From Manihot esculenta (lineage: Eukaryota > Streptophyta > Magnoliopsida > Malpighiales > Euphorbiaceae), in contig NC_035161.2 of NCBI RefSeq assembly GCF_001659605.2, positions 2,548,343 to 2,612,342 on the forward strand: DNA of 64,000 nt, given 5' to 3'. The position numbers and the translations under genes were made by a program. Numbering within the stretch: position 1 is the first letter of the stretch; the number at the start of each line of letters is the position of its first letter. The notes under the pieces were generated by a model, which saw only the letters and a list, made by a program, of their open reading frames with translations, was not told where the DNA came from and searched no databases. This document shows positions 1 through 13,126 of this stretch, in pieces.

Positions 1-780
1 CTTTGCAACTCAATTTAGTAATGTCTGGAAACTTTGTCAAAACTCTTGCAAAGAGTGAAGGATTTGAAGACGAGTGCAAAACGTTTAGCTCTTCACCCTA
101 ACAACTAACAGCCCAATCAATCCGCCGAATCACGTAGCCCTTTACCATCACCCAACTTCAACAATACCATCACCGAACTTCAACAACCAGTTTAAGTAAG
201 AACCCGCATTTGACTTTCCTTACTTGATTGTCCTAGAACTAGGCCTAACTTTGGACTGCTCTAATTAAGAACCAACTGCAAGTTCAAATTGGTCGCTACT
301 TCAAATACTCGGCCTAACTCTGGACTCAATATGATCCTCCTCTACTTAAAGGTCTTATTCAGCAATACTAACGATTTTAGTGATCGTTAACTATTTTAAA
401 CAAGTTGGGTAGAATTGGTCAGATTTTGCAAAAATAAAATTATTCTAGTGAAGCTTTTTTATTAGAATTATTTAATAGTTTCTAAAAACTTTTTTTTTAG
501 TAATTTTAATAATTTTTATGTTTATAAATTAATTTTATCAAGCAAACTTATCAATCATGTTTAAAATTTTAATTATTTATAAAATTAAAATAACTTAATC
601 AGCACTAAGTAGTTAAGCCAAATGCTATCAAAGTTGAATTTTTGAGGAATCATATGATTTTTAAGGTTTTCATGCATTTACATGAGATCAAAAGTCAAAT
701 AATATTAATAATAATATTATTATTATGAAAATGGAAAATATTTCATAAATACAAATTATTGTTTATAAACAAATGGAGTC
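1..780. other. Intergenic DNA, no gene seen
   Basis: The first 400 bases are moderately GC-rich and hold a short phrase (GGCCTAACT followed by a near-copy of TTGGACT) twice, around 243-258 and 312-325. This looks like old repeat or LTR sequence, but I cannot assign a family. Bases 420-780 are AT-rich with short A and T runs. No open frame with recognisable protein similarity was found. Confidence 0.4.
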
Positions 781-785
781 GGAGA

Positions 786-1095
786 ATGAGTTTAGAATTT
801 GTTGGATTTCAAGAGAAGGCCAGCAATATACAAGGCTAGCAATGCTGCTCAGTCTGCTAAGGAATCAGAGCAAGAGATTCAACATCTTTATTTATTTTTC
901 CTTTTTAGGATCAATAATATGAACATTTTAGAAGTAAAATATTTATTTATGTTATGGGTGTAGGCTGGTGGGCAGATGATGGCTCAGGCTCAAGGAGTAG
1001 CTGATGCAGTGAAAGATGCCACAGGGATGAACCAACGAAGCTCAATAGTTTCATTGTATTTGAGAAAGAAGAAGCATATGCGATCTACAAGTTAA
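786..1095 (+). pseudogene. KIN1/KIN2-type small LEA protein, frameshifted copy
   Basis: KIN-type stress proteins are small, hydrophilic LEA proteins of about 65 residues rich in QEKAS, AAQSAKES and ADAVKDATGMN motifs. Here an ATG at 786 opens MSLEFVGFQEKASN. After a short deletion the frame shifts and ASNAAQSAKESEQE can be read to about 876. A second block begins at 964 after an AG and reads AGGQMMAQAQGVADAVKDA then TGMNQ. The usual intron between the two blocks is present (877-963), but the expected GT donor is not visible. The family normally stops right after TGMN; here the frame runs on to a TAA near 1,095. The copy is therefore broken in the first exon and probably at the donor. Family assignment rests on these motifs only. 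Confidence 0.6.
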
Positions 1096-1179
1096 CGTAG
1101 CTTTTGGTTCTTGGGATTTCCAATAATATACATTTTAAGAGAGGTTAGCTGATTACTATCTTCACAAATCCAATTCTAT

Positions 1180-1700
1180 TTTGGAATATCAAAGTATTGC
1201 GCTTTATCTGGGGCAACAATGACGATCATGGGAAGACTATTGGTCTTTTGGAGCAAGATCACTCGTCCTAACAAGCTGGGTGGTCTTAGATTCCGTGATT
1301 CTAGCATAATGAACAAAACCTTTATATTAAAGGTTGCCTGAGGCTTGGTGAATCACACCTAAGATCTTTGGATCAAGGTACCAAGAGCCAAGTATATCAC
1401 TAATAAAGAGGTAATATTATCCATCTGGAAGCGAAGGAATAACTTTGTTTTTAAAGGGAATCTTGGAGATGTGGAAGAGCTGCTTCATCACGCCAGATTA
1501 TGTATGCCCGACTCCAACACGAACTGCTTTCACCCTTTAAGCAGAAGTTGGATGAAACCAGTCTTTGGGATAATAAACGGACCATGGAGAAAATGAGATA
1601 GAATGGCTTTTGGAGGGATAATTAGAAACTCTGAAGGGCAACGGATTCAGGACATTCAAATTCTACTGAAGGTCCCCATGAGACTGCCAACTGTGGCAAG
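1180..1700 (+). mobile_element. LINE (non-LTR retrotransposon) fragment, reverse transcriptase tail and RNase H
   Basis: Around 1,233-1,400 the plus strand reads FWSKITRPNKLGGLRFRDSS followed by IMNKT and, further on, DLWIKVPRAKY, interrupted by TGA and TAA. This is the conserved region after the reverse transcriptase domain in plant L1-type elements (W..i.RPK..GGLGfRd...MN.A). Near 1,600-1,665 MAFGGIIRNSEGQRIQD matches the start of the RNase H domain that follows in these elements. The order fits a single 5'-truncated, mutated LINE insertion. No intact open frame remains. Confidence 0.7.
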
Positions 1701-2361
1701 GTCAGTCTGATCAACAGTGATGACATCCAAGTGTTCGATGCAACGTCTCAATCAAAATGTCAGTGTTCTTAGCACCTATATTTATTCATGGCCAACTCTT
1801 TTAAAATCAAGTTAGGAGATTTACTTACCATTTTGTTGGTATTATCCTTACTTTTCCCAACATACTTTATCATCCTCTGCCTTTCTAACAATGGCATAGA
1901 AAAGCACTATTTTGAAGTTTATGACTAAAACATGTCAAATTTAATTTTATAACAATTTTTTAATACTCTAACTAATATATTTAAAAAATTTACAATTCCA
2001 ACAGTAATACCGAACAAATCTGCATGCAAACAATACCCAAAACCATAAAAGCCAAATTGACACAGGGACATAACACATGTAGAAAATAGTTGAAGAAATG
2101 AAACTGGAGGAGTCGTTGTATTTAAATTTTGAAGTACATATAGCTCTAAGTGTTGAATCATTAATCACTCAATACAACCAAGCACTAAAACCTACCACTT
2201 GGGCAGCAAATCACAAACCAATATACAAATTAAATTTTCACAATGCCTGACGGATGAATTTAACTCTAGCACAAATACAATGAAATAACAAAGAAGGTAA
2301 TAATGGTTAAGAATATAATTCAATTATTGGAGAATAAATATATAATCAACATTTCAAGCCT
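1701..2361. other. 3' flank of the LORELEI-like gene
   Basis: AT-rich DNA between the LINE scrap and the stop codon of the minus-strand GPI-anchored protein gene. It must contain that gene's 3' UTR and poly(A) site, but no single signal can be chosen with confidence. The short open frames here have no recognisable protein features. Confidence 0.4.
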
Positions 2362-5300
2362 TCAAAACAAGTGAACTAACAACACTAGGAAGCTAGATGT
2401 GAGCATCAGCAGCAGGGATGGATAGCGAATAATCTGACTCCCACTATCATTAGCCAACTGTGAAGGCGCCAGTGCAGGGCATGCGAGCCCCAGTTTCCCT
2501 TCTCGGCATTCACTAGCGAAAAGGCCAGGTGGGTATTTTCCGTTTAGGTTAATGTAGCTGAACATGGTTGACGCACAATCATTGGTCAAATCATTCAAAT
2601 AATCAGCATAAGGACAAGCAAAGTCCTTGAATGCTTTACAACATGGATCACGAGGATACTTAGGTCCTTTACATTGGCTCGTGAGGACTGTATAGTTCAG
2701 AAACTCGAAGTTTAATGGGCAGGCTGCAGAGAAGGTAACATAACATTAGATTATCAGAATGTGATTCTATAATATAATGCTAAAGCATAATTAATTGTGG
2801 AACAGAATTGCTAGGGGTATTTGGCAGTGGTTTCTATGATATCTTTGATTTTTTTGAATATTTTGAACACAAAAAAAAAATGGATTACAGCACCCATCTT
2901 TTTATCGAAAACGGACAAATCAATAAAAAAATGTACATATGCAGATCAAAGATCATCAAAGATAAACACAACCATCACTTGCATATGTAGATAACCGAGC
3001 AATCATTGTGACAGGTTACAAAGCCAAGACCAGACTACGGGCCTGAATGGAAAGGAAGTATAATCAACATGTCCAAGAGCATATATAAAATAATTTCATT
3101 AACATTGTATCATCAATGTAGATGTATGCATGAAACTAGGAATTAATCAATTCAGAAAATTTAATAATCACTAAAACAAGAAGATTGGGAAAACATTGGA
3201 AATTATCGTCACAAAGGCTATAGCAAAGAATTTGTTATCAGCTAAAATGCCAAATTTAGCCCTGAACCATACTGCAGGGGCCAAAAATGTTAAATTTCAT
3301 TTTTTTAGCCCAAATTTGCCTTTAAACTATCATAATAAGTAGAAATAATGCCATCACTTATAAGGATTTACAGAGAATAAGCCAAATAGACTGTAAAGAG
3401 TGTAGCTCATTCTCTTTAAATCCTTACAAGTGATGGATGATAGTTAAGGGACAAATTTGGACCAAAAAAAAAAAATTTGGCATTTGACACTTGCTGTACA
3501 GTTCAGGGGCAATTTAGGCCCTTTTGCCATTTGTCATCCTTTGAATTAGATTTCCTCAGTTGAACATTTTGAATTCATCCATTTTTTACACTACAAATCT
3601 CCAAAATTAAAATTTCAATCTACCACATAATTTTGAACCATGAACGTAATGCACTACTCTCTAAAAGCCTACAAGTCTCACAAATCGTTTAGGTTATCTT
3701 TGGGAGAGGGAGGAAAATGTATAATAGAGTGAAAATGAAAGGAAATGGAAGGAAGAAAGAAAAAGGGACCCACATTACAAAGGAAAAGAAATGTAAGCAT
3801 TTCATGTTCTATTTTCTTCATATGTCATTTCCCCTCATTTTCCTCTTCTTCCAAAAAAAGCCTTTGGACAAGGTGAGGGAATTTAATAGAGGGATAAAGG
3901 AAGGTACAGAGGAGGAAGGGTAAGGAAGGTTGCAATAATAATAATAATAAATTACATGTTTCGAAAGGGATAAATTAATAGGAAGATAAGAGAGGGTAAT
4001 AAATATTAAAATTTAAATAATTGTCCTATTTCCTTCTCCTCAAACTCCAATTTGATGTGTAAGAAAAATTGGCATTTGAGGTGTAAAGCAAGGTAAAGCT
4101 TACTATTTCTTGTCTTTGTTTACACCTCCTTCACCTCTTTCCAGATAGGGGGTACATATATTACTTACCTCTCATTACCTTTATTTACCCTCTTTCCCCT
4201 CCAACCAAACATAGTCTAAATAGAAGCCAATATTTGCTTCGTCCTACATTATATTTTGACTTCATTAACACAGGATACATATCGACCTAAGTGTACTTGA
4301 TGGGAAAAAAAAAAACAATTGCCAAAGCATGGAGATTAAGGACTTTAGAGAAGTCCAAATTGTACTTCCAAATATCAACATGCAAATGGCTTTATTTGAT
4401 GAATAATGAACTGTTTCTATAAAGTCTTGTGAATTCACAATGTAACTTTAGAATGACATGCACATGCAAATGCAAATTCTGGTTTTCAAGTCATACAGTC
4501 ATACTAGTGGAAAATTCATCCTAACATATATAGGACAGGTTGTGGAACCGGCTCAGCAATGCTTCGATGGTGAACAATTCTCAAACAACTGGTAGGGTTT
4601 TAGAACTTTTGATTTAATGAGAAAGGGGAATTTAGTATTAGGAAATTGAACTACAGTTTGTTAGAGATAAATAAATAGAAATTAGAGATTGTTGGGGCTG
4701 TGAACATTATCTGACCTAATTTAGCAGCAGAGGAAAAGGTGGCAGAAGCCTGAAGAATGGAAGGACAGAAGTACTAGAATGAAAGGGGCAGGGGGAGGAG
4801 AGAGAGAGAGAGAGAGAGCAGAGCAGTAGTAGTAGGAATCAAACATTTGAAATCAAATGTTTAACACATCAAAACATAAGAAAATAACTAAGTTACATAG
4901 ATTTTGTTGAGATTTAATATTTTATCATACCAAACCAATACAAAATATGATAGGAAGCAAACAATTTTCTAAATATTCCTAATGCTAAGTTCCTAAATAA
5001 TAGTAAAACCAATACTTCCTACATAAAAACTTAGAAAAAAGATTGGATTGCAGACAGAGTAAACCCAAAACTTGCTAAATTTAATTGTCTTGACTGCATC
5101 AATAACTTATGCAAGCACGTTACCAAATTTCAAACACTATGGTGCAATATATAAATGCACAAGAGAAACAATGAACCCACAACCTCATATAGCTGACTTG
5201 ATGAGCAATGTTCAAATGAAATATCACTTGACAACAAATTATATTAGTAAATTCAAATCGGCTGATAAAAGCAAAATTGCATGAAATCAGATGGCATTTT

Positions 5301-6074
5301 ATATTAATTAAGTAATTGCCTTCCTCCTCAGGCTAACTTCTTTTTCATTTTTCCAATGAATCAACATCTTGAGTAAAGCCGCTATGAATTTTAAAGGAAA
5401 ATAACTGCTCTATCAGCTAGTAACTGATCAGAAATCCCTATTTGTAGGGTTGGTAACTTATAATTAGAAGGCAATCAATTAAATTTATGCTAGAACAGAG
5501 ATAAACAACAGAAAAAAAAAAGAAGCAATGATCTCACTGTTAAAGCAACAGGGTAACTTTGGAGGCTTGAACAAACAAATTCAGCCTTAAACAAATTATT
5601 GAGCACAAAAATCAACCAAGTTATAGAAATTCACAAAACATAATTCTCATTTCAGAACATAATTTCTTGATTTCTAGGCTGAAAAATGATGCATAATTAA
5701 ACAACTCAAAGCACTTAGATCACATAAGAACAGTATTATAACAAAACCCACAAAGGAAATCCAAGATTAAACCCAATCCAAAAAATAATAATTAGAGAAA
5801 TGTGAATAAGAAGAAAGAAAAGAAAAGAAAAGAAACCTTTCTTAGCCTGAAGCAGATTCCTGCCTGTGGAATCATGGGATTGAAAAACAGAATCTGGATC
5901 CGAATCAGCAACAGCACAAAATCAAGTTCTAGAAAACAAAAAATCAAAGTCTAGTATGTGCGTACATGATAAATTCCTTAAAATACCTGAAATAGAACTG
6001 GAAGCAGAAGGAGGAGCAAAGGCAACAATCAACAGAAGAAAGAAGAGAAATAAAGAAAACCGATTCAGTGCCAT
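2362..6074 (-). CDS. LORELEI-like GPI-anchored protein (LLG1 type), three exons
   Basis: LLG proteins are small GPI-anchored cell-surface chaperones and co-receptors for FERONIA-type receptor kinases and bind RALF peptides. Spliced exons on the minus strand are 6074-5987, 5893-5837 and 2723-2362. Together they encode 168 residues, the same length as Arabidopsis LLG1. Residues 1-24 or so form a signal peptide (MALNRFSLFLFFLLLIVAFA). SISDSVF and GRNLLQAKKACPLNF mark the conserved start of the mature domain. Eight cysteines follow in the family pattern (KKAC, TSQC, DPCC, DFAC, NDCA, SEC, GLAC). The tail is a small-residue segment (NDSGS) and a hydrophobic stretch ending LLVHLF, as required for GPI attachment. 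All splice sites are GT-AG and phases close exactly. The last intron is unusually long at 3,113 bp and carries a MITE-like foldback. I see no lesion. Confidence 0.88.
3245..3536. repeat. MITE-like inverted repeat inside the LLG1 intron
   Basis: The two halves are imperfect reverse complements. The left end has ATTTAGCCCTGAACC and the right end has GTTCAGGGGCAATTTAG. Inner arms also pair: AAACTATCATAATAAG and CCATCACTTATAAGGATTTA on the left against TAAATCCTTACAAGTGATGG then ATGATAGTTAAGG on the right. The size near 290 bp, terminal inverted repeats and lack of coding capacity fit a miniature inverted-repeat transposable element. The target duplication is not clear. Confidence 0.65.
4797..4822. 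repeat. GA microsatellite
   Basis: An uninterrupted (GA)n tract of about ten units in the long intron of the LORELEI-like gene, followed by short GCA and GTA repeats (CAGAGCAGTAGTAGTAG). Confidence 0.8.
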
Positions 6075-6419
6075 CTTTGCTTATTTCATATACATATGAA
6101 AAGGAGAGATCTGCCCTCTGCAACTCGTCTTTCTTTTCTTGTAAAAGAAAGTTGAAAGCTTTAAGGATGAAATGCAAGGGTAGGAGGTGATGATGGAGAA
6201 GTGGGTGACAGCAAATAACGCCGAAGATACAGCTCACAGCTGCTCTTTTTCTTTCTCCTCTTGCTGCGTCTCCTGTTTCTGCTTCTGCTAATTTATTAAT
6301 CAAATTTCTCACCTATTCGGTCAATCATATCTCACTGTCACCCACGCGCCTAGAAACGCCGTTCCTGCTGTCTGCACTGTTATTACAAGAGTTGTTCACT
6401 TTGCAAGAAACTTCCAAAT

Positions 6420-7960
6420 CAGTTATTAAACTTTTAATTAAAGTAATTAATTTTGTGCTAAATTTTATTTTTAATTCATGAATTTTAAGGTAATTAATAA
6501 ATTAATTTTTAAAATTTTACAATTAAATATTTAAATTTTTTTATAATCCATCAGTATTTTTATTAATGAGTAAATTAAAATAACTCTTTTAAATATCTAA
6601 AATATTTTTATTGAAACTTAAATCTCTACTAATATAAATGAAATATTTTATTTTAGATAAATTATATTTTAATTTTTAATTTTTAATGTAATTAATAAAT
6701 TAATTTTTATATTTTTAAAAATTAAATTCTTAAATTTATTTATATTCAATTTGTTTTAACTAATTCTAATCAAACTTATAAAAATGTAATTTTTAAATTT
6801 ATGAAAATATAATTTTTTTAACATTTTTTTAAAAAAATTAAAAGTCAAAAGTGTTAAAAATTAGCTAAACATAATAATTTAAAAAAAAATAGTATTTTTT
6901 CAAATAATAAATTAAAGTGTTTAATCTAGGGAAATGGATGAAATTCTAGTTTTTTAACATTTCTGAGCAATAAAAATATTTTACGCTTTTAATCGGTAGG
7001 AATGGATGAATTAGAATTTAGAGAAATTAATTATGGAATAATTTAAATATTTAATTTTAAAAAAATTAATATATTAATTATGTTAATACTTATTACACAC
7101 TATTAGTATTTAGTTCAAATCGAAAAATAAATCGAATTAAATTAATTTAAAATTTTAATTTAATTTTTTATTTTTTCGATCTAGTTTGATTTTTATTTTA
7201 AAAAAATTGAATTATTTTAGAACGGTTCATTTTTAATAAAAGAAAATTGATAAAATCGTAAATGAAAATTGATAAAATCGAATCAAACTGATAAGTGATA
7301 ATAATATATTATTTTTAATAATATGGATATTAAATTATAACTAAAATTTAAATATTTTAATTAAATTTTAAAATATTAAAAATAAAATTTAAAAAATAAA
7401 AAAAATTTATTCAAAAATAAAATCGATTGAATCAAATTAAATTCTTTGATTCAAATTAATTTTTATTTAAAATGAGTTCGATTTTTATAACACTGAAATT
7501 TTAGTTTATTTTATTCAATTCGATTTTAAATCCAACTGATCAAATATCCACCACTAATATTCATAAAATAAAATATAATTTATTTTTTAAAAAAAAGTCT
7601 AAATAAATTCAATTTAATTTTTTTATTAAATAAAACTTAAAATATTTAAGATTAAATAAGTAATAATCTAATAAATATTTTTAAATTTTAATAATAAAAT
7701 ATTTTTTGAAATAGAATGTATTTTTATAATCTTAAATATTTAAAACTATTTATTTTTTCTTATGTTTTTATATTTTTAATTTTATTTTAATTAAAATATT
7801 AAATATTATATTTAAAATTAAAAAAATAAAGCTTTATTATAAAAAATATATTTTATTAAGTTATAATTTAATTGAGCATAATTTTACAAAAAAAATAGCA
7901 CACTTCTTTCTGGAGAGATTTTAAACTGAAATATAAATAATATATCCGGTACAAACTTAA
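6420..7960. repeat. AT-rich intergenic DNA with a dispersed AATCGAAT-type repeat
   Basis: Bases 7,090-7,560 carry a low-complexity element with repeated AAATCGAAT, TTCGATTT and TCAATTCGATTTTAAAT phrases on both strands, so it can fold on itself. Related blocks occur at 16,860-17,290 and 40,980-41,380. Nothing codes. The upstream part is plain AT-rich DNA behind the LORELEI-like gene and may hold part of its promoter, but no element can be singled out. Confidence 0.5.
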
Positions 7961-8189
7961 CATTTTGAAGGTCTGAACTGGACCGAGTAATAAGGATTTG
8001 GCACCAAATGCTGGAGCACACCCTCACTATATTTTATCCAATAGATGAACCAATACCCTAAAACCGAACATCAAAAGTTCAGTAAAGTCTATGAAACCAT
8101 GCAAGAAGGGTGGTCCGACCATTATAAAATAGAGAAATTATCAGCCCCAGGCCCAGCCCATAAGAAAAAAAAGATAAGTGAGCATTAAA

Positions 8190-9300
8190 GCTCTGGTTTC
8201 GGACATTCCCGAATCCAAAAGCCTTTCTTCCTCGCGAAACAGAGGAAGCTCTGATATTTAAAAAAAAATATATTCCTCTTTTAAATCCAAATTTCCTTCC
8301 TCACAACTCAATCAACCCATAAACTTCTAAAATTCTCAGCTAGATCCTGATTAAACCTATATTCTACTCAAAAATTCAATAATTTCTTTCAGAGGTTCCA
8401 AATTGGATAGGTGAGTTTTATCCCTTTTATTCAAATTTTTACTATATAATTTATTTTCTCTACCTGTTAATAGTACTTTTTGTGATTTGAGGATAAAAAT
8501 GGGTTATGTTTTAGTTAGACCTAATCAATAGGATTTTGTATATGATTTTCATAGGTTGATTTAAATAATATTTACAGTTTATTGAGTATTTCTGTTGAGT
8601 TTGGATATTTTTGGGAGATCTACCTATGCTGAAATACTGCCGGAATTTTCTTATAAAAAATATATATAAAAAGATATTTAAAATTTCGTATTTTACGTTT
8701 TATATTTTTATCCTAGAAGAATTATGTATTATGTGATATATTATGTTTTTTTCTTTCTAATTCTAGGAGAGAATCCAGCTTTCAGGATAGGCAATAGGGT
8801 GCTCCTGCGACCTAGGTTATTCTATCTTCAGTACTGGTGAGTGGATAAACATATAACATTGATTCTTTTCTTAAATATATGTATATGTGTATAGTTATAT
8901 TGTTTATTTAAAATGAGAAAAGATAAAGTTAATTTATATTTCTTGAATAAATGGAAATTGAATTCAAAGCACAGCTGAATAAATAGCCGATTACACTCTA
9001 TATATACACCGAATGGATAACACCTTGATGACAGGTGATTTATTTTCAGCATAATATATATTCATACTGTCTTTGAGACGTATGTCAGGTGGTCACCCTT
9101 TGGGGGTAGCTCTGCACATGTATATGACTAGTATTTTATTTGCTCTTGGGCCAAAATTGTCATCATAGGGCCTAAGATGCCAGGCATTGCTATCAAGATA
9201 TAGCAGGTTACATGTATTTCTATGTATAACTATCAGGGGAAGTTCTGTCAGTTTTTCGAGTCATATTCGTCTCTACAGTTTTGGGATTGGGTGTGACATA
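8190..9300. mobile_element. Probable gypsy-type LTR remnant
   Basis: This stretch is less AT-rich than its surroundings. It has pieces I associate with plant Ty3/gypsy LTR and leader sequence: a CAGGTGAGT-like donor near 8,410, a block with TCAGGTGGTCACCCTTTGGG near 9,085-9,105, and an end phrase GGGATTGGGTGTGACA at 9,283-9,298. A similar end phrase (AGAGAGTGAGTGTGACA) occurs near 21,038. No open frame over 75 codons and no second LTR copy is seen nearby, so this may be a solo or truncated LTR. Boundaries are approximate. Confidence 0.35.
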
Positions 9301-11870
9301 AGTTCTGAATGTCCAAGATGAATCCCGAACATGCAATTCAATAACCATTAAGACACTAAATTCTACTTCGAATTATATGTCCATAAGAACTCCTCGTTCA
9401 ACTTTATTAATATAATTCTAAGGTAATGATAAACTCCTCATAGAATTTTAGTCCTAAAAAGATTAAATAACAAAGGCTATATAAATTACATTTCAATTAC
9501 GCTAATTATCTATTTTGATCTTTGAATATAGATTCTTTTATATCTACTTTTGAGTATTCAGAAATCGCTTACAGCTAATTACCTAATATTCTTTTATTTT
9601 GTAAATCTATATCCAACTATTATATCAATAGAAGAAATCAGAACATCATCAATAATGTTCATAATTTTATACAGCTGAAGAAATTCAATTGAATTTTGAT
9701 GAAAATTTCATAAATTTGCACTTTTTACTAATTTACTTTATGAGTGAATTATAAAAATATTTCAAAATAATGTTATTATTTACAAGTTAATTCTATATTC
9801 TCAAAAGTTCAGGAAATCGTTTAAGTTTTGATGCCGTTGAACATTTTCATCCCCTAAGCAGTTAATACTTGTAAGACGAATAACTATCTTTATATAATAG
9901 TTTTAATATATTTTAGAAATAGAGAAATAAAATTATTAATAATGATAAAATTTATGAATTAAATAAACATTTAAATACGCTTAATATATCTATAATATGA
10001 ATGATAGGATTAAAGCGTTTAAAAAAAATTAAAATTTAGATATGTTTTAAAGAATTATAAAAAAACATAATTCAAGTTATTTATGAAAAATTCATAAATT
10101 TTTCAGGATTAAAATAATTAAATAACATACCAATTTATCTTGTATAACTAGCCTATGTGTAATTATATATTTTATACGAAATTCATAATCTAGAGGTTAT
10201 GCATATAATTCACAGTCTAGAGATTATATGAAATTGCAGTGTATTTCACAAGAATTCAAGTATTTGGATATATTCAGATTACATGATCGATACTTTGAGA
10301 TAGTAAAAAATAGCCCAAATTAAAAATAAATATTAGAAAAATTATGTTCTCACAACAAACTGTTTTGATAAAGTCTTTTGAGAGAGAAGAGAAATTTATT
10401 TTCTTAAATGCAAAGTGTGCATTTTTTTCTAGTAGAGCGTGAGAAATCCTTTTTTGGTTAATGCTCGTCTTTGAGAGAAAAGGAGTAACTACCTACCAGT
10501 GGCTCTACTATCATGTAACTACTCAAGATTTGAAATTAAATTTTTTTAATTAATATAAAATAAATTAAAATTAGACTATTATAAATAAAATATAGAGTCC
10601 GACTTTATTTTTTTTTGCTCTATCTATCTTGGGCGTATAATTTTTTTTATCTCCTACTCACATATGATAGAGTATAATAATATATACACTGCAATTTTCA
10701 TACTTAATAAATAAACTGTGTGATCTGTGCATATTTCGAGAATTCAAATATTATATATCTGTCAGGGCAATATAACCACTCGATTGGCGAAATTTAGAGT
10801 AATTATAGTATGTAATACCCTAAATCATTTATCATATTGAATATCTATAGTTTCAATTATTTTATTTTATGTCTATAATTATGTTTTATCTACAAATAAA
10901 CATAATTGACCGATCAATGAATACAAAACTAATGTGATACTTCCGATATGATTTCCTCACATCTCGATACTCTCAACCTTAATTCAATTTGTTTTTATAG
11001 GAATATCTCGTCAGATCGCATCATTCATAATTATCTGACAATATTCTAAGGTAACAAATATTAAATTAAGTCTCAAGTAATAGATCAGAGTTCTAAGGGT
11101 ATTAGTAAGATTACTTATAATTTTTATAGTCTCATATATTAGCAAATAGAGAATAGCGTTTATAATTCCATCATTGGTCACGAGTACATGTGATATGAAT
11201 AACATACTACGATATCACTTCCTTTCATAATGGAGCATATATCTCTATTTAAAATATCATTGTACAGATGGTAGTTTGAGTACACTTAATGATCAAATTA
11301 TACTCAAAATTGAGTTCTCTAAACTGCTTATTTTAAACAGAACTCCATCTGGCTATTAAGACAGATAATGTGACTTATTCACATAAGATCAATGTATTTT
11401 AATATAATGATCTCCCAAATATTGTTTACAATCTCTTTGAGATAATATCTCGTATTATAAGTTTTTGAGCTCTCAATTTCATCCGCAGATAAAATAAAAC
11501 TTATAATTGTCTTGTATTTTATTATCTCACTAGATAATAAAACCAATACTGTGTGAGGAGGTATTTATTATATGTTTGACATACTTCTTATAATTATATC
11601 CCTAATATAAAATAGTATTTATGAATTGTACGATTGTAATTAACAATTTAAATACATTAACTTAATATCTTATCATCTACGCTAATTTAATCACCTTACA
11701 AGACTATGCAAAATATCTTTTATATCCGTTTTTAATAGAAGACCTAAAATCATTTCATATGTAGAAAAAACTTTCATTTTATGTGCATCTATATCACTAG
11801 TACAGTAAACTATAACTTTTTACTTCTTAAGAAGATCTATTTTGAGATAGGTTTAGACTCATCTAAATCT
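9301..11870 (-). mobile_element. Degraded copia element, region 3' of the reverse transcriptase
   Basis: This lies downstream (on the minus strand) of the copia reverse transcriptase remnant at 11,870-12,345, so it should hold the element's RNase H end, 3' untranslated region and LTR. The RNase H start is visible only as DLDESKPIS with stops just after. Bases 10,730-11,650 look like the AT-rich tail that precedes a copia 3' LTR; LTR borders are not clear. No intact frame remains, and the leftmost kilobase is assigned by position only. Confidence 0.35.
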
Positions 11871-12345
11871 CCTCTCCTTTCTGCATCCCTATAGTCTCCC
11901 ACTTACCGACTATTTTCTTGATAACATCATGAATAATTTAATATACATCTAAAATATCTCTATATCCAATTCATGACATCTAGTGTACTCACTTAGGGTC
12001 ATATTGATTTACTATACTTAGTATAAAACATATCACGTCTTATGCACTTCATAGCATACATCGAGCTTCTGGCCTCACTCTTATATAGAATATTTTTATT
12101 TGAATTTTCCCTTTGGAAAAATGAGACTTGTATGATATATTGTTCTTGGACATAGATAATAGTTTTTCTAATGATCCCTTTGAATCTTGACTCTAAGATT
12201 ATATACAAATTTTTCATCCCTTTCATCTTAAAAGATGATAATTTAATTTTAGCGGTTGCGATATACTCACTATCATTTCTAACTATTAGTATGTTGTCTA
12301 CATACAATAATAAGATTACTTTTTTTATTCTTGGATCGGATTTCT
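11870..12345 (-). pseudogene. Ty1/copia reverse transcriptase fragment
   Basis: The minus strand reads KKVILLLYVDNILIVRND and then a frame that follows the copia reverse transcriptase: KIKLSSFKMKGMKNLYIIL, SSMYAMKCIRRDM. The family catalytic box is YVDD; here it reads YVDN, so a catalytic aspartate is replaced. The upstream half of the domain is missing beyond about 12,345 and the downstream part breaks into stops. It is a dead fragment. Confidence 0.75.
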
Positions 12346-12730
12346 GTGTGTGTAAGCTTGATCCTTTTAGGTGTACTCCTTTCCTTTTATTCTTTTCTTC
12401 TTACTTGCCAATGGCGCCTAACGGCCTTTCTGCTACAGTGACGTCTGTCTCTGTTAAGCGAACCAGTACTATCAATTACCATACCTATGTCAGGCGACCA
12501 TTTAATTTTTCTCAATACACATACGAATAGGGCTGCGAAAGGACGGAGCTTAGGCTCGCAGACGATCTGGCCTATCTTTCATGTTAGATCTTGGTTGAAA
12601 GCCACTGGGCAGGCCTGCCTAAAGACGTTCCGAACTCAATGTCTGATATGCTTTCGTGAGCCTCGATTCAGCCCAAAAATGATGCGAGACCCGACGATTA
12701 TCAACATTCATAATAACCAAACAAATTAAG
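12346..12730. other. GC-richer block, probably repeat-derived
   Basis: Between the copia fragment and the psaG promoter lies a 385-base block that is clearly richer in GC than its neighbours. It contains plus-strand frames of 119 and 80 codons (12,171-12,530 and 12,487-12,729). Neither shows a recognisable domain. The composition break on both sides suggests inserted sequence, perhaps an LTR piece. Confidence 0.3.
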
Positions 12731-13117
12731 ACTTGCACTTACTTTGCAAACTTACTCTAACTAAAAGAACTCTAAATTTTGTAATAGTTAAATATATAAA
12801 TTTTATTTTGAAGCATAAAACTTTTTCAATTTCTATTTAAATAATAAAAAACCTTATTTCACTAATATTATTTTACTAATATGGCACTTGTTAAATTAAT
12901 ATATATATAATAAAATTAATTAAGTATTATATGAAAATTTTTTTTTAAATGAGTGTCACATTAATAAAATCAACTATAAATATAATATTATAAGTTAATA
13001 TTTTATGTTATTTAGATAAAATTGAGAATTTTATATTATAAATTTTTTTTAAAATATTATATTATAAAATTAAATATATATACTTTATTGTTAAAGAGTT
13101 TAAATTGATGTATGGTG

Positions 13118-13126
13118 TATATAAAT
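13118..13126 (+). promoter_or_regulatory. TATA box candidate for psaG
   Basis: TATATAAAT lies about 230 bases upstream of the psaG start codon. A CCAAT motif occurs about 70 bases further downstream. The long implied leader makes it possible that another TATA-like stretch (around 13,130-13,140, ATATATATAT) is used instead. Confidence 0.4.

Noticed and set aside
5944..6312. 122-codon minus-strand frame across LLG1 exon 1
   Set aside because: It reads exon 1 in the wrong frame and runs through an intron. The spliced LLG1 model accounts for the region.
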